Shown: one piece after another, positions 45,019-53,200 of the stretch
How the letters are laid out: every line of letters begins with the position of its first letter
Position numbering within the stretch: the stretch's first letter is position 1
NCBI GenBank assembly: GCA_041545745.1
Contig: CP168152.1
Coordinates: forward strand, 62,001-126,000
Reading direction: 5' to 3'
Origin: Stenotrophomonas indicatrix
GTDB taxonomy: Bacteria > Pseudomonadota > Gammaproteobacteria > Xanthomonadales > Xanthomonadaceae
Length of the DNA stretch: 64,000 bases
Notes under the pieces: model-generated
What the model was told of the DNA's origin: nothing
Databases searched by the model: none
The model's input: the letters and a program-made list of their open reading frames with translations, nothing else
Position numbers and translations under genes: made by a program

Positions 45019-48000
45019 TCAGAAGTCCGCGCGCAGGCCCAGACTGATGCGGCGACCCGAGGTCTCGTCCATGGTCGGGAAGGATGGATCCATGGTGTAG
45101 CCGCTGGTCCGCTCGTTGGTGAGGTTGATGCCCTTCAGGCTGATCTTGATGTTGTCGGTGATGCGGTAGCCGATCGACACATCCATCTGGCCATAGGCAT
45201 CGCGCCAGATCGGATACAGGTTGTAGCCGATCGATTCGACGTACTTGTCCTTGTGGTTGTAGGACACGCGGGCGTCGAAGTGCTGGTTCTCGTAATACGC
45301 GGTGAGGTTCCAGGTCTTCTCCGACAGACCGGGCATCGGCGTGCGGATGCCCAGATCGGACTCACCGGCCAGTGAGCTGTCCAGCATGGTGTAGTTGGCA
45401 TTGATGCCAAAGCCCTCCAGCCAGGGCGCGAACATGTTCAGTGGCAACTGCGCCACCAGTTCGATGCCGTCGACCTCGTAGGCGCCCTTGGCGTTGACCG
45501 GTTGGTACACGTCGAAGTCGTAGATGCCGTTGAGGCTACCGTTGGCGTTGTACACCGCTACGTCCTCGACTGAACCGGTCAGCGAATTGATCACCACGCC
45601 GTCGATGTTCTTGCGGAAGTAGCTGGCGGCGAACAGCGCGCCGTTGTCCAGGTACTTCTCCATGCCGATTTCCCACTGTTTGGCGTAGGTCGGCTTCAGC
45701 TCCGGGTTGCCGTCGGTGAAGCGGTAGGAGCTCCAGCTGGCGGTACGCTTGTAGGCGATGTCTGTCAGTGCCGGGCGCATCATCACCTTGGACGCGGCCG
45801 CACGCAGAAGCAGCCCCGGCGAAAGTTCGGCGGTCATGTTGAAGCTGGGCAGCAGATCGTCGTAACGGCCGTCCTTCGACACCGGGGTGTCGGTATAGCC
45901 GGTGCTGCCGTTGGCAAGCTGGATGGGGTGATAGCCGAACGAGTCGACCTTCGTATCCACATAGCGCGCGCCGGCGTTGACGGTAAACGGCACGTTGCCG
46001 ATGTCGAAGGCGAAGTCGGCCATGGCGTAGAAGCTCATCACCTTCTCGTCGACCTGGTAGTACTGGCCCGGGTCGAAGGGGGTATGGAAGCCGTCGTAAC
46101 GGAAGGCGCTGCGAGCGTAGTCGTTGGAGATCTGCTGCCAGTTCAGCTCCTTGTTGGAGTAGCTGCCGCCCGGAACGATGTCGCCGATGTCTTCCAGCGG
46201 GCTGTCGGCCATCGTGCGTGTATTGACCCAGGCCGCGCTGCCAGCAGTCGGCCCGGTGATCTTCAGCTCGCCGTACTGTCGTTGCTTGGAACGATCGGTA
46301 TAGCGCGCGCCGAAGCTGACCGTATGCAACGCCGGCAGGAAGGCCATGTCCAACAGGCGGGTGACATTGACCTGGGCGGCGTACTTGTCATCCTTCACCT
46401 TCTCCAGGGTGGTCTCGTACGCTTCGAACAGGTACCGGCCCGGGTCGTTGTACATGTCGAAGCTGCCGGCTGCGGCGGTGGGTATCGTTTCACCGCTGCT
46501 GCCGGTCCAGCGCGTGCGCGAGGGCGCATAGGCCACATGCTTCAGGTTGGAGAAGTCCGAGGTCTTCTCCGCCCCTGAATACCCCACCAGTGCGTCCACC
46601 CGCCAGCTGTCGTTCTTCCAGTCCATCGCCAGGCTGTACTGGCTGTAGTCGGTCTTGTTGATCCGTTCCTTGCTCAGCATCTCGTGCTGGGTCGCGGTGT
46701 AGGACACATCGCGCAGCACCACCATGCCGTAGTCGGACAGCGTGGTGTCGTCGTACGCGTGGATGGTGCCGAAGGTACTGCGGCTGGAGGCCGAATAGGC
46801 CGCCGCATCGTACTCGTCCTCGGTGCTGTCGTAGCCACCCACCATCGCGTCGAAGGTCAGGCTGAAGTTGCTGCTCGGCCTGTACTGCAGCGAACCGGTC
46901 GCGCCCCACTTGTCCTGTTCGTTGAGGTAGACGCGATCACCCACCTTGTCCTGGAACACCACGCGGTTGGTCTGGTCGGCATCATTGCGGTTGGTGATGT
47001 TCACGCCTGCATCGCGTCGCAGCACGGCCTGCGCCTGGGTACCACGGGTGCCAGAGGCGGTAAGAAAGCGCGAGGACGGGCGGAAGTTGATGCCCGAGGT
47101 GGAGTCGGTGCGGTTGGTACGCTTGGACTGCGAGTAGGACACCAGCGCGCCCCAGTCGCCCCAGGTATCGGCAGCGAGGAAGGCAAAGCGCGGGTCCACT
47201 TCTTCGGAAATGCTGTTGTGCGCGCCCTCGGCAGAGACCACCAGCTTGCGTTCGTTGTAGTCGAACGGGCGTGCGGTGGAAATCTTCACCGAACCGGCAA
47301 TACCACCCTCTTCATCGGCAGCGGTAGGCGATTTCTGCACGGTCACCTGCTGGATGATCTCCGAGGCGAACATGTCAAATTCCACATCGCGCCCACCACT
47401 GCCCGAAGCGGTCGCCAGGTCGTTGATGGAAACGTGGGTGTATTCCGAAGGCAGGCCACGCACGTTGACCTTGGTGCCCAGGCCCTTGCTGCGCTCGATG
47501 GTGACGCCCGGCACGCGCTGCAGGGCTTCGGCGAGGTTCTGTTCGGGAAAGTCGGCCACGTCGGTGGCCACGATCGAGTCGGAAAAACCGACGGTGGCGC
47601 GCTTGATGTCCACGGCCTGTTCCAGGCTGCGGCTGTAGCTGCCGGTCACCTGGATGGTTTCCAGGTTGGCGGCTTCGGCAACGGGGGCACCCACGCTGCC
47701 GTGGGGCGAAGCGGTGCCCGCCACCAGCGCCGTACCCGTGGCGGCCTGTGCGGACGTCTGCGCCGGTGCGGCCGTGGCCTGCGCTTCGATGGTGACGGTG
47801 GTGGCGTTGAGGTAGCGGTAGCGCAGCCCGGTGCCAGCCAGCAGGCCGTTGAGCGCCGCATCTGCACTGAGCCCGGCAGGCACGCCCGGCGTGCGCGGGT
47901 TGCCTGCACTCTGGGCGTTGTAGACGAACTGCAGGCCGGTCTGGCGCGACAAGGCGTTGAGCGCCATGTCCAGCGGCTGCGAGGCGATGGCCTGGCTGGC

Positions 48001-48084
48001 CACGCGGGCCGGTTCTGCGGCGTGGGCAGCGGCGGCGGTGACCTGCAGTGCCAGAGCGATGGAAAGGAACAGTGTGCGGCGCAT
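45019..48084 (-). CDS. TonB-dependent receptor with STN signalling domain (FecA-like transducer)
   Basis: A 1021-residue outer-membrane receptor. Signal peptide, then an STN domain (about 30-85: SQPLDMALNALSRQTGLQFVYN, ALNGLLAGTGLRYRYLNATTVTI), which contacts the FecR protein in the periplasm. A linker follows, then the plug (QNLAEALQRVPGVTIERSKGLGTKVNVRGLP) and a large barrel ending SLGLRADF. The plug pattern is that of the TonB-Xanth-Caul group, often used for carbohydrates or complex organics. It lies directly after fecR- and fecI-like genes, so binding of its substrate should release the sigma factor and raise its own expression. Confidence 0.93.
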   Translation of the reverse strand: MRRTLFLSIALALQVTAAAAHAAEPARVASQAIASQPLDMALNALSRQTGLQFVYNAQSAGNPRTPGVPAGLSADAALNGLLAGTGLRYRYLNATTVTIEAQATAAPAQTSAQAATGTALVAGTASPHGSVGAPVAEAANLETIQVTGSYSRSLEQAVDIKRATVGFSDSIVATDVADFPEQNLAEALQRVPGVTIERSKGLGTKVNVRGLPSEYTHVSINDLATASGSGGRDVEFDMFASEIIQQVTVQKSPTAADEEGGIAGSVKISTARPFDYNERKLVVSAEGAHNSISEEVDPRFAFLAADTWGDWGALVSYSQSKRTNRTDSTSGINFRPSSRFLTASGTRGTQAQAVLRRDAGVNITNRNDADQTNRVVFQDKVGDRVYLNEQDKWGATGSLQYRPSSNFSLTFDAMVGGYDSTEDEYDAAAYSASSRSTFGTIHAYDDTTLSDYGMVVLRDVSYTATQHEMLSKERINKTDYSQYSLAMDWKNDSWRVDALVGYSGAEKTSDFSNLKHVAYAPSRTRWTGSSGETIPTAAAGSFDMYNDPGRYLFEAYETTLEKVKDDKYAAQVNVTRLLDMAFLPALHTVSFGARYTDRSKQRQYGELKITGPTAGSAAWVNTRTMADSPLEDIGDIVPGGSYSNKELNWQQISNDYARSAFRYDGFHTPFDPGQYYQVDEKVMSFYAMADFAFDIGNVPFTVNAGARYVDTKVDSFGYHPIQLANGSTGYTDTPVSKDGRYDDLLPSFNMTAELSPGLLLRAAASKVMMRPALTDIAYKRTASWSSYRFTDGNPELKPTYAKQWEIGMEKYLDNGALFAASYFRKNIDGVVINSLTGSVEDVAVYNANGSLNGIYDFDVYQPVNAKGAYEVDGIELVAQLPLNMFAPWLEGFGINANYTMLDSSLAGESDLGIRTPMPGLSEKTWNLTAYYENQHFDARVSYNHKDKYVESIGYNLYPIWRDAYGQMDVSIGYRITDNIKISLKGINLTNERTSGYTMDPSFPTMDETSGRRISLGLRADF

Positions 48085-48197
48085 CGTGGGATCCAGTGAG
48101 GAAATGGCGGTGGTCGCGGAACGGGTGTGTTCCTGCTTTCCCCAACTACGAGGGCGCAGCGCGCCGATCGGGCACCGCTGTTTCGATGAATTTTTTC

Positions 48198-49232
48198 TTA
48201 CAGCGGAGGCGCGGCACGCCGTTGCACGTGGATACCGTCGGCGCTGCGCTGGGTGACCAGCGTCGGCTGCTGGTCAAGGAACGCGCGCAGCGATGCCACG
48301 TCATCCGCACGCAGGTTGCCGGTCAGACGCAGCGCGCCGGCGTCGTCGCTCACGTGCAGGCGCAGGGTATTGCGCCGGTTGAAGCGATCGGCCACGTCGC
48401 GCAGCGGTTCGTCGCGGAACACCACACGGCCGCTCCACCAGGCGGTCATGCTGGCGGCGTCCTCCTGGCTGATCCGCACCTGCTGGTCCCGGTAGTCGAC
48501 CTGCGCCGCCTGCCCTGCGCCCAGATCGGCCAGCATGCGGCCGCGCCCGCCATCGCCTCGCACGTGCACACGCCCTTCGCTGACGCCGATGCGCGCCTGC
48601 TCGCGCAGCAGCGAAACATCGAACGTGGTGCCGATGTCGGTGACCTGCAGGCCGGCCGCGTGCACCGCGAAGGGTCGACGGTCCTTGCCGACCACGAAAC
48701 TGGCCTGGCCGCGTTCAAGTTCGACGCGCCGCCCCAGCAGGGACATGCGTACCGACATCTCGCTTTCCGCGTCCAGGTGCACCACGGTGCTGTCCACCAG
48801 GGTGATCTGTCGCGGTGCGCCATGCGCGGCCACGTAGTGCCCGGTGCGGGGCCAGGCCAATGTAGCGAAAACGCCCACGCCCAGCATCACCGCCGCCGCG
48901 ACCGCGATGCGTGGCAGGCCTCGCACCGGGCGGGCCGTCCGCGCTGTCGGCGCCGCGGCCGGACGCGGTGAAAGACGGACTACGTTATGGTCATTGCCTG
49001 CAGGCGCGGGGGTCTGCAGCAGTGTATCCACGTCGACGGGCATGGTGCGCAGCGCTTCTCCCAGCGCACCGGCTACCTCGCTGATGACCATGTACTCGCG
49101 CAGGTGTTCGGGTGAGACCAGCAGCCACTGCATGAAGGCGCGCTGTTGCGACGGGCTCAGGTCGCCGTCGCGCTGCAGGGCGTGCCAGTGTGCGGCGGCA
49201 TGGGTCAGCGCCGACGGATGTTCAACGGCCAT
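48198..49232 (-). CDS. FecR-family anti-sigma regulator
   Basis: A 344-residue inner-membrane regulator. The N-terminal cytoplasmic part (AAAHWHALQRDGDLSPSQQRAFMQWLLVSPEHLREY) is the FecR anti-sigma segment (DUF4880-like). One membrane helix (IAVAAAVMLGVGVFATLAW) is followed by the FecR core (GAPRQITLVDSTVVHLDAESEM, VELERGQASFVV, FAVHAAGLQVTDIGTTFDV) and an STN-like C-terminus (FRDEPLRDVADRFNRRN). The ATG at 49232 has GGGAGG eight bases upstream, located at the end of the sigma-factor gene, whose stop lies within three bases. It receives the signal from the receptor encoded next. Confidence 0.9.
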   Translation of the reverse strand: MAVEHPSALTHAAAHWHALQRDGDLSPSQQRAFMQWLLVSPEHLREYMVISEVAGALGEALRTMPVDVDTLLQTPAPAGNDHNVVRLSPRPAAAPTARTARPVRGLPRIAVAAAVMLGVGVFATLAWPRTGHYVAAHGAPRQITLVDSTVVHLDAESEMSVRMSLLGRRVELERGQASFVVGKDRRPFAVHAAGLQVTDIGTTFDVSLLREQARIGVSEGRVHVRGDGGRGRMLADLGAGQAAQVDYRDQQVRISQEDAASMTAWWSGRVVFRDEPLRDVADRFNRRNTLRLHVSDDAGALRLTGNLRADDVASLRAFLDQQPTLVTQRSADGIHVQRRAAPPL

Positions 49233-49234
49233 GC

Positions 49235-49759
49235 TCAAGGCCTCCCTGCCGGTTCGGCCATCGCCCGGCGGCACACCGACAGCCCGCGTACCACGTGCTT
49301 CTTCACCATGTGCGGAGACACACCCATGCGCTCGGCGATCTGCTTGTAGCTCAACCCGTCCCGATACTGCATGACCAGCACCGCGCGCGTATGCTCGGGC
49401 AAGGTTGCCAGCAATGTCTGCAGGCGCTGGCTGCGCTGCTCGCGTTCGGCGGCGTCTTCCACGCATTCCCCACTGGCCAGGCTCTGGCCCAGGCCTTCGA
49501 TCTCTTCGATAGGCAAGGTCGACCATCTCCGCCGCGCAGCCTGCTCGCGCGCCAGGTTCTGCGCGACGGTGAACAGGTACGCTTCCGGATTGGCGATAGG
49601 CTCGCCGTTGCCTTCATGCGCACGCAGCAGGCGCAGATAGGTTTCCTGCACCAGGTCCTCGGCATCCTGCCGGGCGCCACGCCGCACGAAGAAGCCGCGC
49701 AGCAGCGGCGCGTGGTCCTCGAACATGCGCGCCAGGCGCCGTCTTGCCTGCTCGGCCAC
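49235..49759 (-). CDS. FecI-type ECF sigma factor
   Basis: An extracytoplasmic-function sigma factor of about 174 residues. Region 2: MFEDHAPLLRGFFVRRGARQDAEDLVQETYLRLL split around 49700, with DAEDLVQETYLRL as the core-binding signature, and NPEAYLFTVAQNLA. Region 4: LPEHTRAVLVMQYRDGLSYKQIAERMGVSPHMVKKHV. The GTG at 49759 is chosen because AAGG lies eight bases upstream and it gives the family's usual length; an ATG at 49852 would add 31 residues without a ribosome site. It should drive the receptor operon when FecR is signalled. Confidence 0.87.
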   Translation of the reverse strand: MAEQARRRLARMFEDHAPLLRGFFVRRGARQDAEDLVQETYLRLLRAHEGNGEPIANPEAYLFTVAQNLAREQAARRRWSTLPIEEIEGLGQSLASGECVEDAAEREQRSQRLQTLLATLPEHTRAVLVMQYRDGLSYKQIAERMGVSPHMVKKHVVRGLSVCRRAMAEPAGRP

Positions 49760-50128
49760 CTGCGTCGCCTTTCCCCTAGAGTGCGCCGCAAGGTAGGCGT
49801 ACTGGATGACGAGCGCATGACGATTCCAGCTCGGCTGCGCGCTCGCATCCACGCACGGAGTTCAGTCTGACCATGATTTGCGCATCGCGTGCTTGAGCTG
49901 CTCCCGACGTGGGCAGGTTCCCTCCCACGCATCCGACACGGCTTCCACCGTGCCTTGCCCACGCGCTGGACCGATGAACGCGCTGCCGAGGCAACGTGTT
50001 GTGACGCTGCTTGCCTTCTCAAGCGATGCTGCCTCTCCGCTCCCGGCCAGAGGTTCCTTTGATGTGCTTGAACACCGGTGTGTTCAGCCGTCCAACCTGT
50101 GCTGGAGCCGAGTCGTAGCGGGACGGTA
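49760..50128. other. Intergenic region between the sigma-factor gene and an AraC-type gene
   Basis: Apart from the possible 5' extension of the sigma gene to 49852, no gene is supported. Frames here are short and lack ribosome sites or recognisable domains. The left part should hold the promoter of the fecI-like gene; the 3' end of the AraC-type gene lies on the right. No terminator with a T run was seen. Confidence 0.5.
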
Positions 50129-51112
50129 TCAGCCATCCACAGAAAAGGTCCGTCTCCAGTTGCGCGGGCTCGTATGGAACGTCCGGTTGAAGCTCTGCCG
50201 GAACGAGACCGACGTCCGGTAGCCGGATTGCTCGGCCACCTGCTCGATCGACAGGGTGGTGGACTCGAGCAGTTCCTTGGCGTGCCTCAATCGCTCAGCC
50301 TCCAACCAGGCCCCCGCCGTCATGCCGGTAGCCTTGTGGAACCGGCGGGTGAACGATCGTCGGCTCATCGCCACACGGCTCGCCAGTTCATCGAGCGAGT
50401 GGTCCTCCTGCAGGTTCCCGCGCATATGGTCGAGCAACCCGCTCAACAAGGCATCGTGCGGCGAGCTGGGTACCGGCTGGTCGATGTACTGGGACTGGCC
50501 TCCCTCGCGGTGGGGCGGCAGAACCATCAGGCGGGCGACCGAATTGGCCTCCCGGGCTCCGCAGAGCTTCCTTACCAGATACATGCAGCAATCCAGCGCC
50601 GCACCCGTACCTGCTGACGTCACGATGCGGTCCTCGTCGACGTAAAGCGCGTTCATGTCCAGCTTCACGCAGGGGAACCGTGCGCTGAAATCGGCTTCGG
50701 CCACCCAATGGGTCGACGCGCGACGGCCATCAAGCAGCCCGGCATAGGCCAGCGCATAGGCGCCGTAGCAGAGCCCGACCACATGCGCGCCCCGGCGGTG
50801 CGATGCGACGAGCCTGGCCGCCAGTTCACAGCTCGGCGCGATGTCCAGGTCAGCCCAACCCGGAACAACGACCACTTCTGCGTCGTCCAGCAGACCCAGC
50901 CCACCGCTGGGGCTGACGCCTACCTGGCCCCCCGTCAGGGTCACCAGGGGCTGCTCTGCAGCAATGCGGACGTTGAACAGGCGGCGATCATCCGGGCTGA
51001 TGTCGAAGATCATCAGCGGCACAGACAGATGGAAGGCGCTGACCCCCTGTGGCGCGACGACCACCACCTCAATGGGGCGATGAGCGGGTTCTGCCGCGTG
51101 GCGGTTGATCAT
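50129..51112 (-). CDS. GlxA-family AraC-type transcriptional regulator
   Basis: A 327-residue regulator. The N-terminal ~190 residues form a DJ-1/PfpI-like (class I amidotransferase-like) domain: PIEVVVVAPQGVSAFHLSVP, VVVPGW, and the nucleophile-elbow-like VGLCYGAYALAYAGLLDGR with Cys, then THW. The C-terminus is a double helix-turn-helix: SLDELASRVAMSRRSFTRRFHKATG and SIEQVAEQSGYRTSVSFRQSFNR. This plan is that of GlxA/FtrA/ArgR-type regulators of nitrogen compound use. It is divergent from the metallo-hydrolase and cysteine-hydrolase pair, which it probably controls. Confidence 0.92.
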   Translation of the reverse strand: MINRHAAEPAHRPIEVVVVAPQGVSAFHLSVPLMIFDISPDDRRLFNVRIAAEQPLVTLTGGQVGVSPSGGLGLLDDAEVVVVPGWADLDIAPSCELAARLVASHRRGAHVVGLCYGAYALAYAGLLDGRRASTHWVAEADFSARFPCVKLDMNALYVDEDRIVTSAGTGAALDCCMYLVRKLCGAREANSVARLMVLPPHREGGQSQYIDQPVPSSPHDALLSGLLDHMRGNLQEDHSLDELASRVAMSRRSFTRRFHKATGMTAGAWLEAERLRHAKELLESTTLSIEQVAEQSGYRTSVSFRQSFNRTFHTSPRNWRRTFSVDG

Positions 51113-51207
51113 GGCCTGATTTCATCGATTATGGTCCCGTGGGCCAGTATTGCGCCAGGCACGGAATCGTCAAGCTCTGTTTTACGAATTCATACAGAGT
51201 CTGCGCC

Positions 51208-52092
51208 ATGAAGATGATGTCACTCGCGATCGCCACCCTGCTCGCCGTTGGCCTGCAGGGCTATGCGCACGCGGCGGACAACCCGCCAGGTACCACGTCC
51301 ATCCAACAGATCCGCAATGCCACTGCGAAGATTGCCTACGGTGACACGGTGCTGCTGATCGATCCGATGCTGGCCGCCAAGGGCGCCTACCCGGGCTTCC
51401 CGGATACCTACCGCAGCGAGCTGCGCAACCCGACCGTCGATCTCCCCTTCGATGTCGCCCAGGTACTCATGGGCGTGGATGCGGTGCTGCTGACCCATAC
51501 CCATCTGGATCACTGGGACCCGGCCGCAGAGACGCTGATTCCGCGCTCGATGCCCATGTTCGTCCAGGATGCGGCAGACGCTGCTCTGCTTCGCGGCAAG
51601 GGGTTCGAGGACGTCCGGATACTTCCCGCGCACGAGACGTTTGGCGGGGTGACGATCTCGCGCGTCGCCGCCCAGCACGGCTCGGCCGCAATGTTCAAGG
51701 TGGAGCCGCTGGCGAAGCTGCTGGGCAGCGTGACCGGGTTTGTTTTCGAGAAAACCGGTGAGCCGACCATCTACGTTGCAGGTGACACCGTCTGGACCGG
51801 CGACGTGCAGGATGCAATCAAGCGCTACACGCCGGATGTCATCGTGCTGAACACTGGCGATGCGCGGGTCACAGGTTTCGACACTGGCATCATCATGGGC
51901 GTTGATGACACCTCGCGTGTGCATGCGCTGGCGCCCAAGGCAAAGATCGTTGCCGTGCACATGGATGCGGTGAACCACATGACCGTGTCCCGTGCCGATC
52001 TGCGGCGCTATGTTGCCGCGAAGGCCATCCAGGACAGTGTGCTGATCCCGGAAGACGGCGAGACCCTTACGTTCCAGAGGCGCATGCAATGA
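51208..52092 (+). CDS. Exported metallo-beta-lactamase-fold hydrolase
   Basis: A 294-residue protein with a signal peptide (LAIATLLAVGLQGYAHA). The zinc-binding MBL motif is LLTHTHLDHWDP, followed by a metal Asp in VAGDTVW and a late His in IVAVHMDAVNHM. The sequence resembles UlaG/YcfU-type beta-lactamase-like hydrolases (TTSIQQIRNATAKIAYGDTVLLIDPML-type start, split here), not true beta-lactamases. The ATG at 51208 follows AGAG; frame further upstream lacks coding character. Its stop overlaps the next start (ATGA). Substrate unknown. Confidence 0.86.
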   Translation: MKMMSLAIATLLAVGLQGYAHAADNPPGTTSIQQIRNATAKIAYGDTVLLIDPMLAAKGAYPGFPDTYRSELRNPTVDLPFDVAQVLMGVDAVLLTHTHLDHWDPAAETLIPRSMPMFVQDAADAALLRGKGFEDVRILPAHETFGGVTISRVAAQHGSAAMFKVEPLAKLLGSVTGFVFEKTGEPTIYVAGDTVWTGDVQDAIKRYTPDVIVLNTGDARVTGFDTGIIMGVDDTSRVHALAPKAKIVAVHMDAVNHMTVSRADLRRYVAAKAIQDSVLIPEDGETLTFQRRMQ

Positions 52093-52577
52093 AGACTGCA
52101 CTGATCGTCGTGGACATCCAGAACGACTACTTTGCCGACGGCCGCTTCCCGCTCGAGAACAGCGAGCCGGCCCTGGCCGCAACACGGGAGGCCATTGCAC
52201 AGGCCAGGGAGGCCGGTGACGTGGTGATTGGCATCCAGCATATCTCGCCCAGCAACGGTCCTTTCCTGGCAAAGGGCACGGCGGGCGCCGACCTGCATCC
52301 GGCCATTGCCGATGCGCTGGAAGGCTGTCTGGTGATCGAGAAGCATCAAGCTGACAGTTTCCTGCACACCACCCTTGCACAGGAGCTTGCCGCCCGGAAT
52401 GTCTCCGCCATCCGGTTGGTCGGCATGATGACCCAGCACTGCGTAACGCATACGGCACTGTCGCCCGAGGCAGCTGGCCTGGATGTGACCATCGTGGGTG
52501 CGGGCTGCGCGGCACCAACGGCCGTGATCAGCGATATCGCGTTGTCGGGCCTGGCGGGTCGCTGCCGGGTGGTTTGA
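52089..52577 (+). CDS. Isochorismatase-like cysteine hydrolase
   Basis: A 162-residue hydrolase of the isochorismatase-like superfamily (nicotinamidase, ureidoacrylate and N-carbamoyl hydrolases). The catalytic triad is visible: Asp in VVDIQNDYF, Lys in VIEKHQADSF and Cys in GMMTQHCVTHTA. It is about 20 residues shorter at the C-terminus than many relatives (ends SGLAGRCRVV). The start overlaps the stop of the MBL-fold gene by four bases, so the two are co-translated. With a GlxA-type regulator next door, breakdown of an amide or carbamoyl compound is plausible. Confidence 0.88.
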   Translation: MKTALIVVDIQNDYFADGRFPLENSEPALAATREAIAQAREAGDVVIGIQHISPSNGPFLAKGTAGADLHPAIADALEGCLVIEKHQADSFLHTTLAQELAARNVSAIRLVGMMTQHCVTHTALSPEAAGLDVTIVGAGCAAPTAVISDIALSGLAGRCRVV

Positions 52578-52751
52578 ATCCGGACCCCGGCGCGGGTGCC
52601 CTGCAGCTGCGACAGCCGCACCGGCCACCCGCGTCTGGACCGGGTTGGGCTGCCTGCAGTTGAGGATGGCGCATCTCCGGACGTGCGGGCGACATCCCGT
52701 CGAGGACCGGAACCACGCCCTACCGTTCGTCGGCCCATGACTTCCGGGGGG

Positions 52752-52798
52752 TTGACTACAGGTGTCGTCATGGCAACAGTAGCGACACGTGTAGTCAA
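52752..52798 (+). promoter_or_regulatory. Paired BlaI-type operators around the blaI promoter
   Basis: Inverted arms TTGACTACAGGTGTCG (52752-52767) and CGACACGTGTAGTCAA (52783-52798), one mismatch, enclose 15 bases. Each arm holds a BlaI/MecI core of TACAnnTGTA form with one base off (TACAGGTGTC, GACACGTGTA). The left arm doubles as a -35 box TTGACT; a weak -10 (AACAGT, 52775-52780) lies 17 bases on, so bound repressor would cover the promoter. The site ends 12 bases before the blaI-like start. Confidence 0.7.
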
Positions 52799-52810
52799 GG
52801 GAGTGTTGTC

Positions 52811-53197
52811 ATGCGTGGCAAGACCATCGGGGACCAGGAACTGGCCCTGCTGCAGTATGTGGATGAGCAGGCACCGGCCAGCGTCGGCGAGGTCGCCAGC
52901 GGCTATGGCGAACCGCGCGGACTGGCCCGCTCCACGGTGTTGACGATGATGGAACGCCTGCGCGCCAAGGGTTACCTGCAGCGCAGGCAGCAGCAGGGCG
53001 TCTACCGCTACCAGCCCACGCGTGGGCCGGAGAGCGTGCTGCAGGGCGCCGTCGCCCAGTTCGTCGACAACACCCTGCAGGGCTCGGTGTCGCCATTCGT
53101 GGCGTACCTGTCGCAGCGGCAGAAGGTCAGCGACAACGAACTGGCCGAACTGGAAGCGCTGGTGGCCGAACTGCAGTCGCGTCGCCAGGAGGACTGA
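52811..53197 (+). CDS. BlaI/MecI-family transcriptional repressor
   Basis: A 128-residue repressor. The winged helix is visible in GDQELALLQYVDEQAPASVGEVAS and LARSTVLTMMERLRAKGYLQRR, the BlaI pattern of recognition helix and wing. The C-terminal part (AVAQFVDNTLQGSVSPFVAYLSQRQKVSDNELAEL, split by a loop) is the dimerisation and protease-cleavage region. GGGAG lies seven bases before the ATG. The partner protease gene begins three bases after the stop. Binding to the operator pair at 52752 would give autorepression. Confidence 0.9.
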   Translation: MRGKTIGDQELALLQYVDEQAPASVGEVASGYGEPRGLARSTVLTMMERLRAKGYLQRRQQQGVYRYQPTRGPESVLQGAVAQFVDNTLQGSVSPFVAYLSQRQKVSDNELAELEALVAELQSRRQED

Positions 53198-53200
53198 GCC

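Noticed and set aside
51208..52092. Metallo-beta-lactamase resistance gene
   Set aside because: The fold motif is shared, but the sequence resembles general UlaG-like hydrolases and lacks the wider context of B1-B3 enzymes such as L1.
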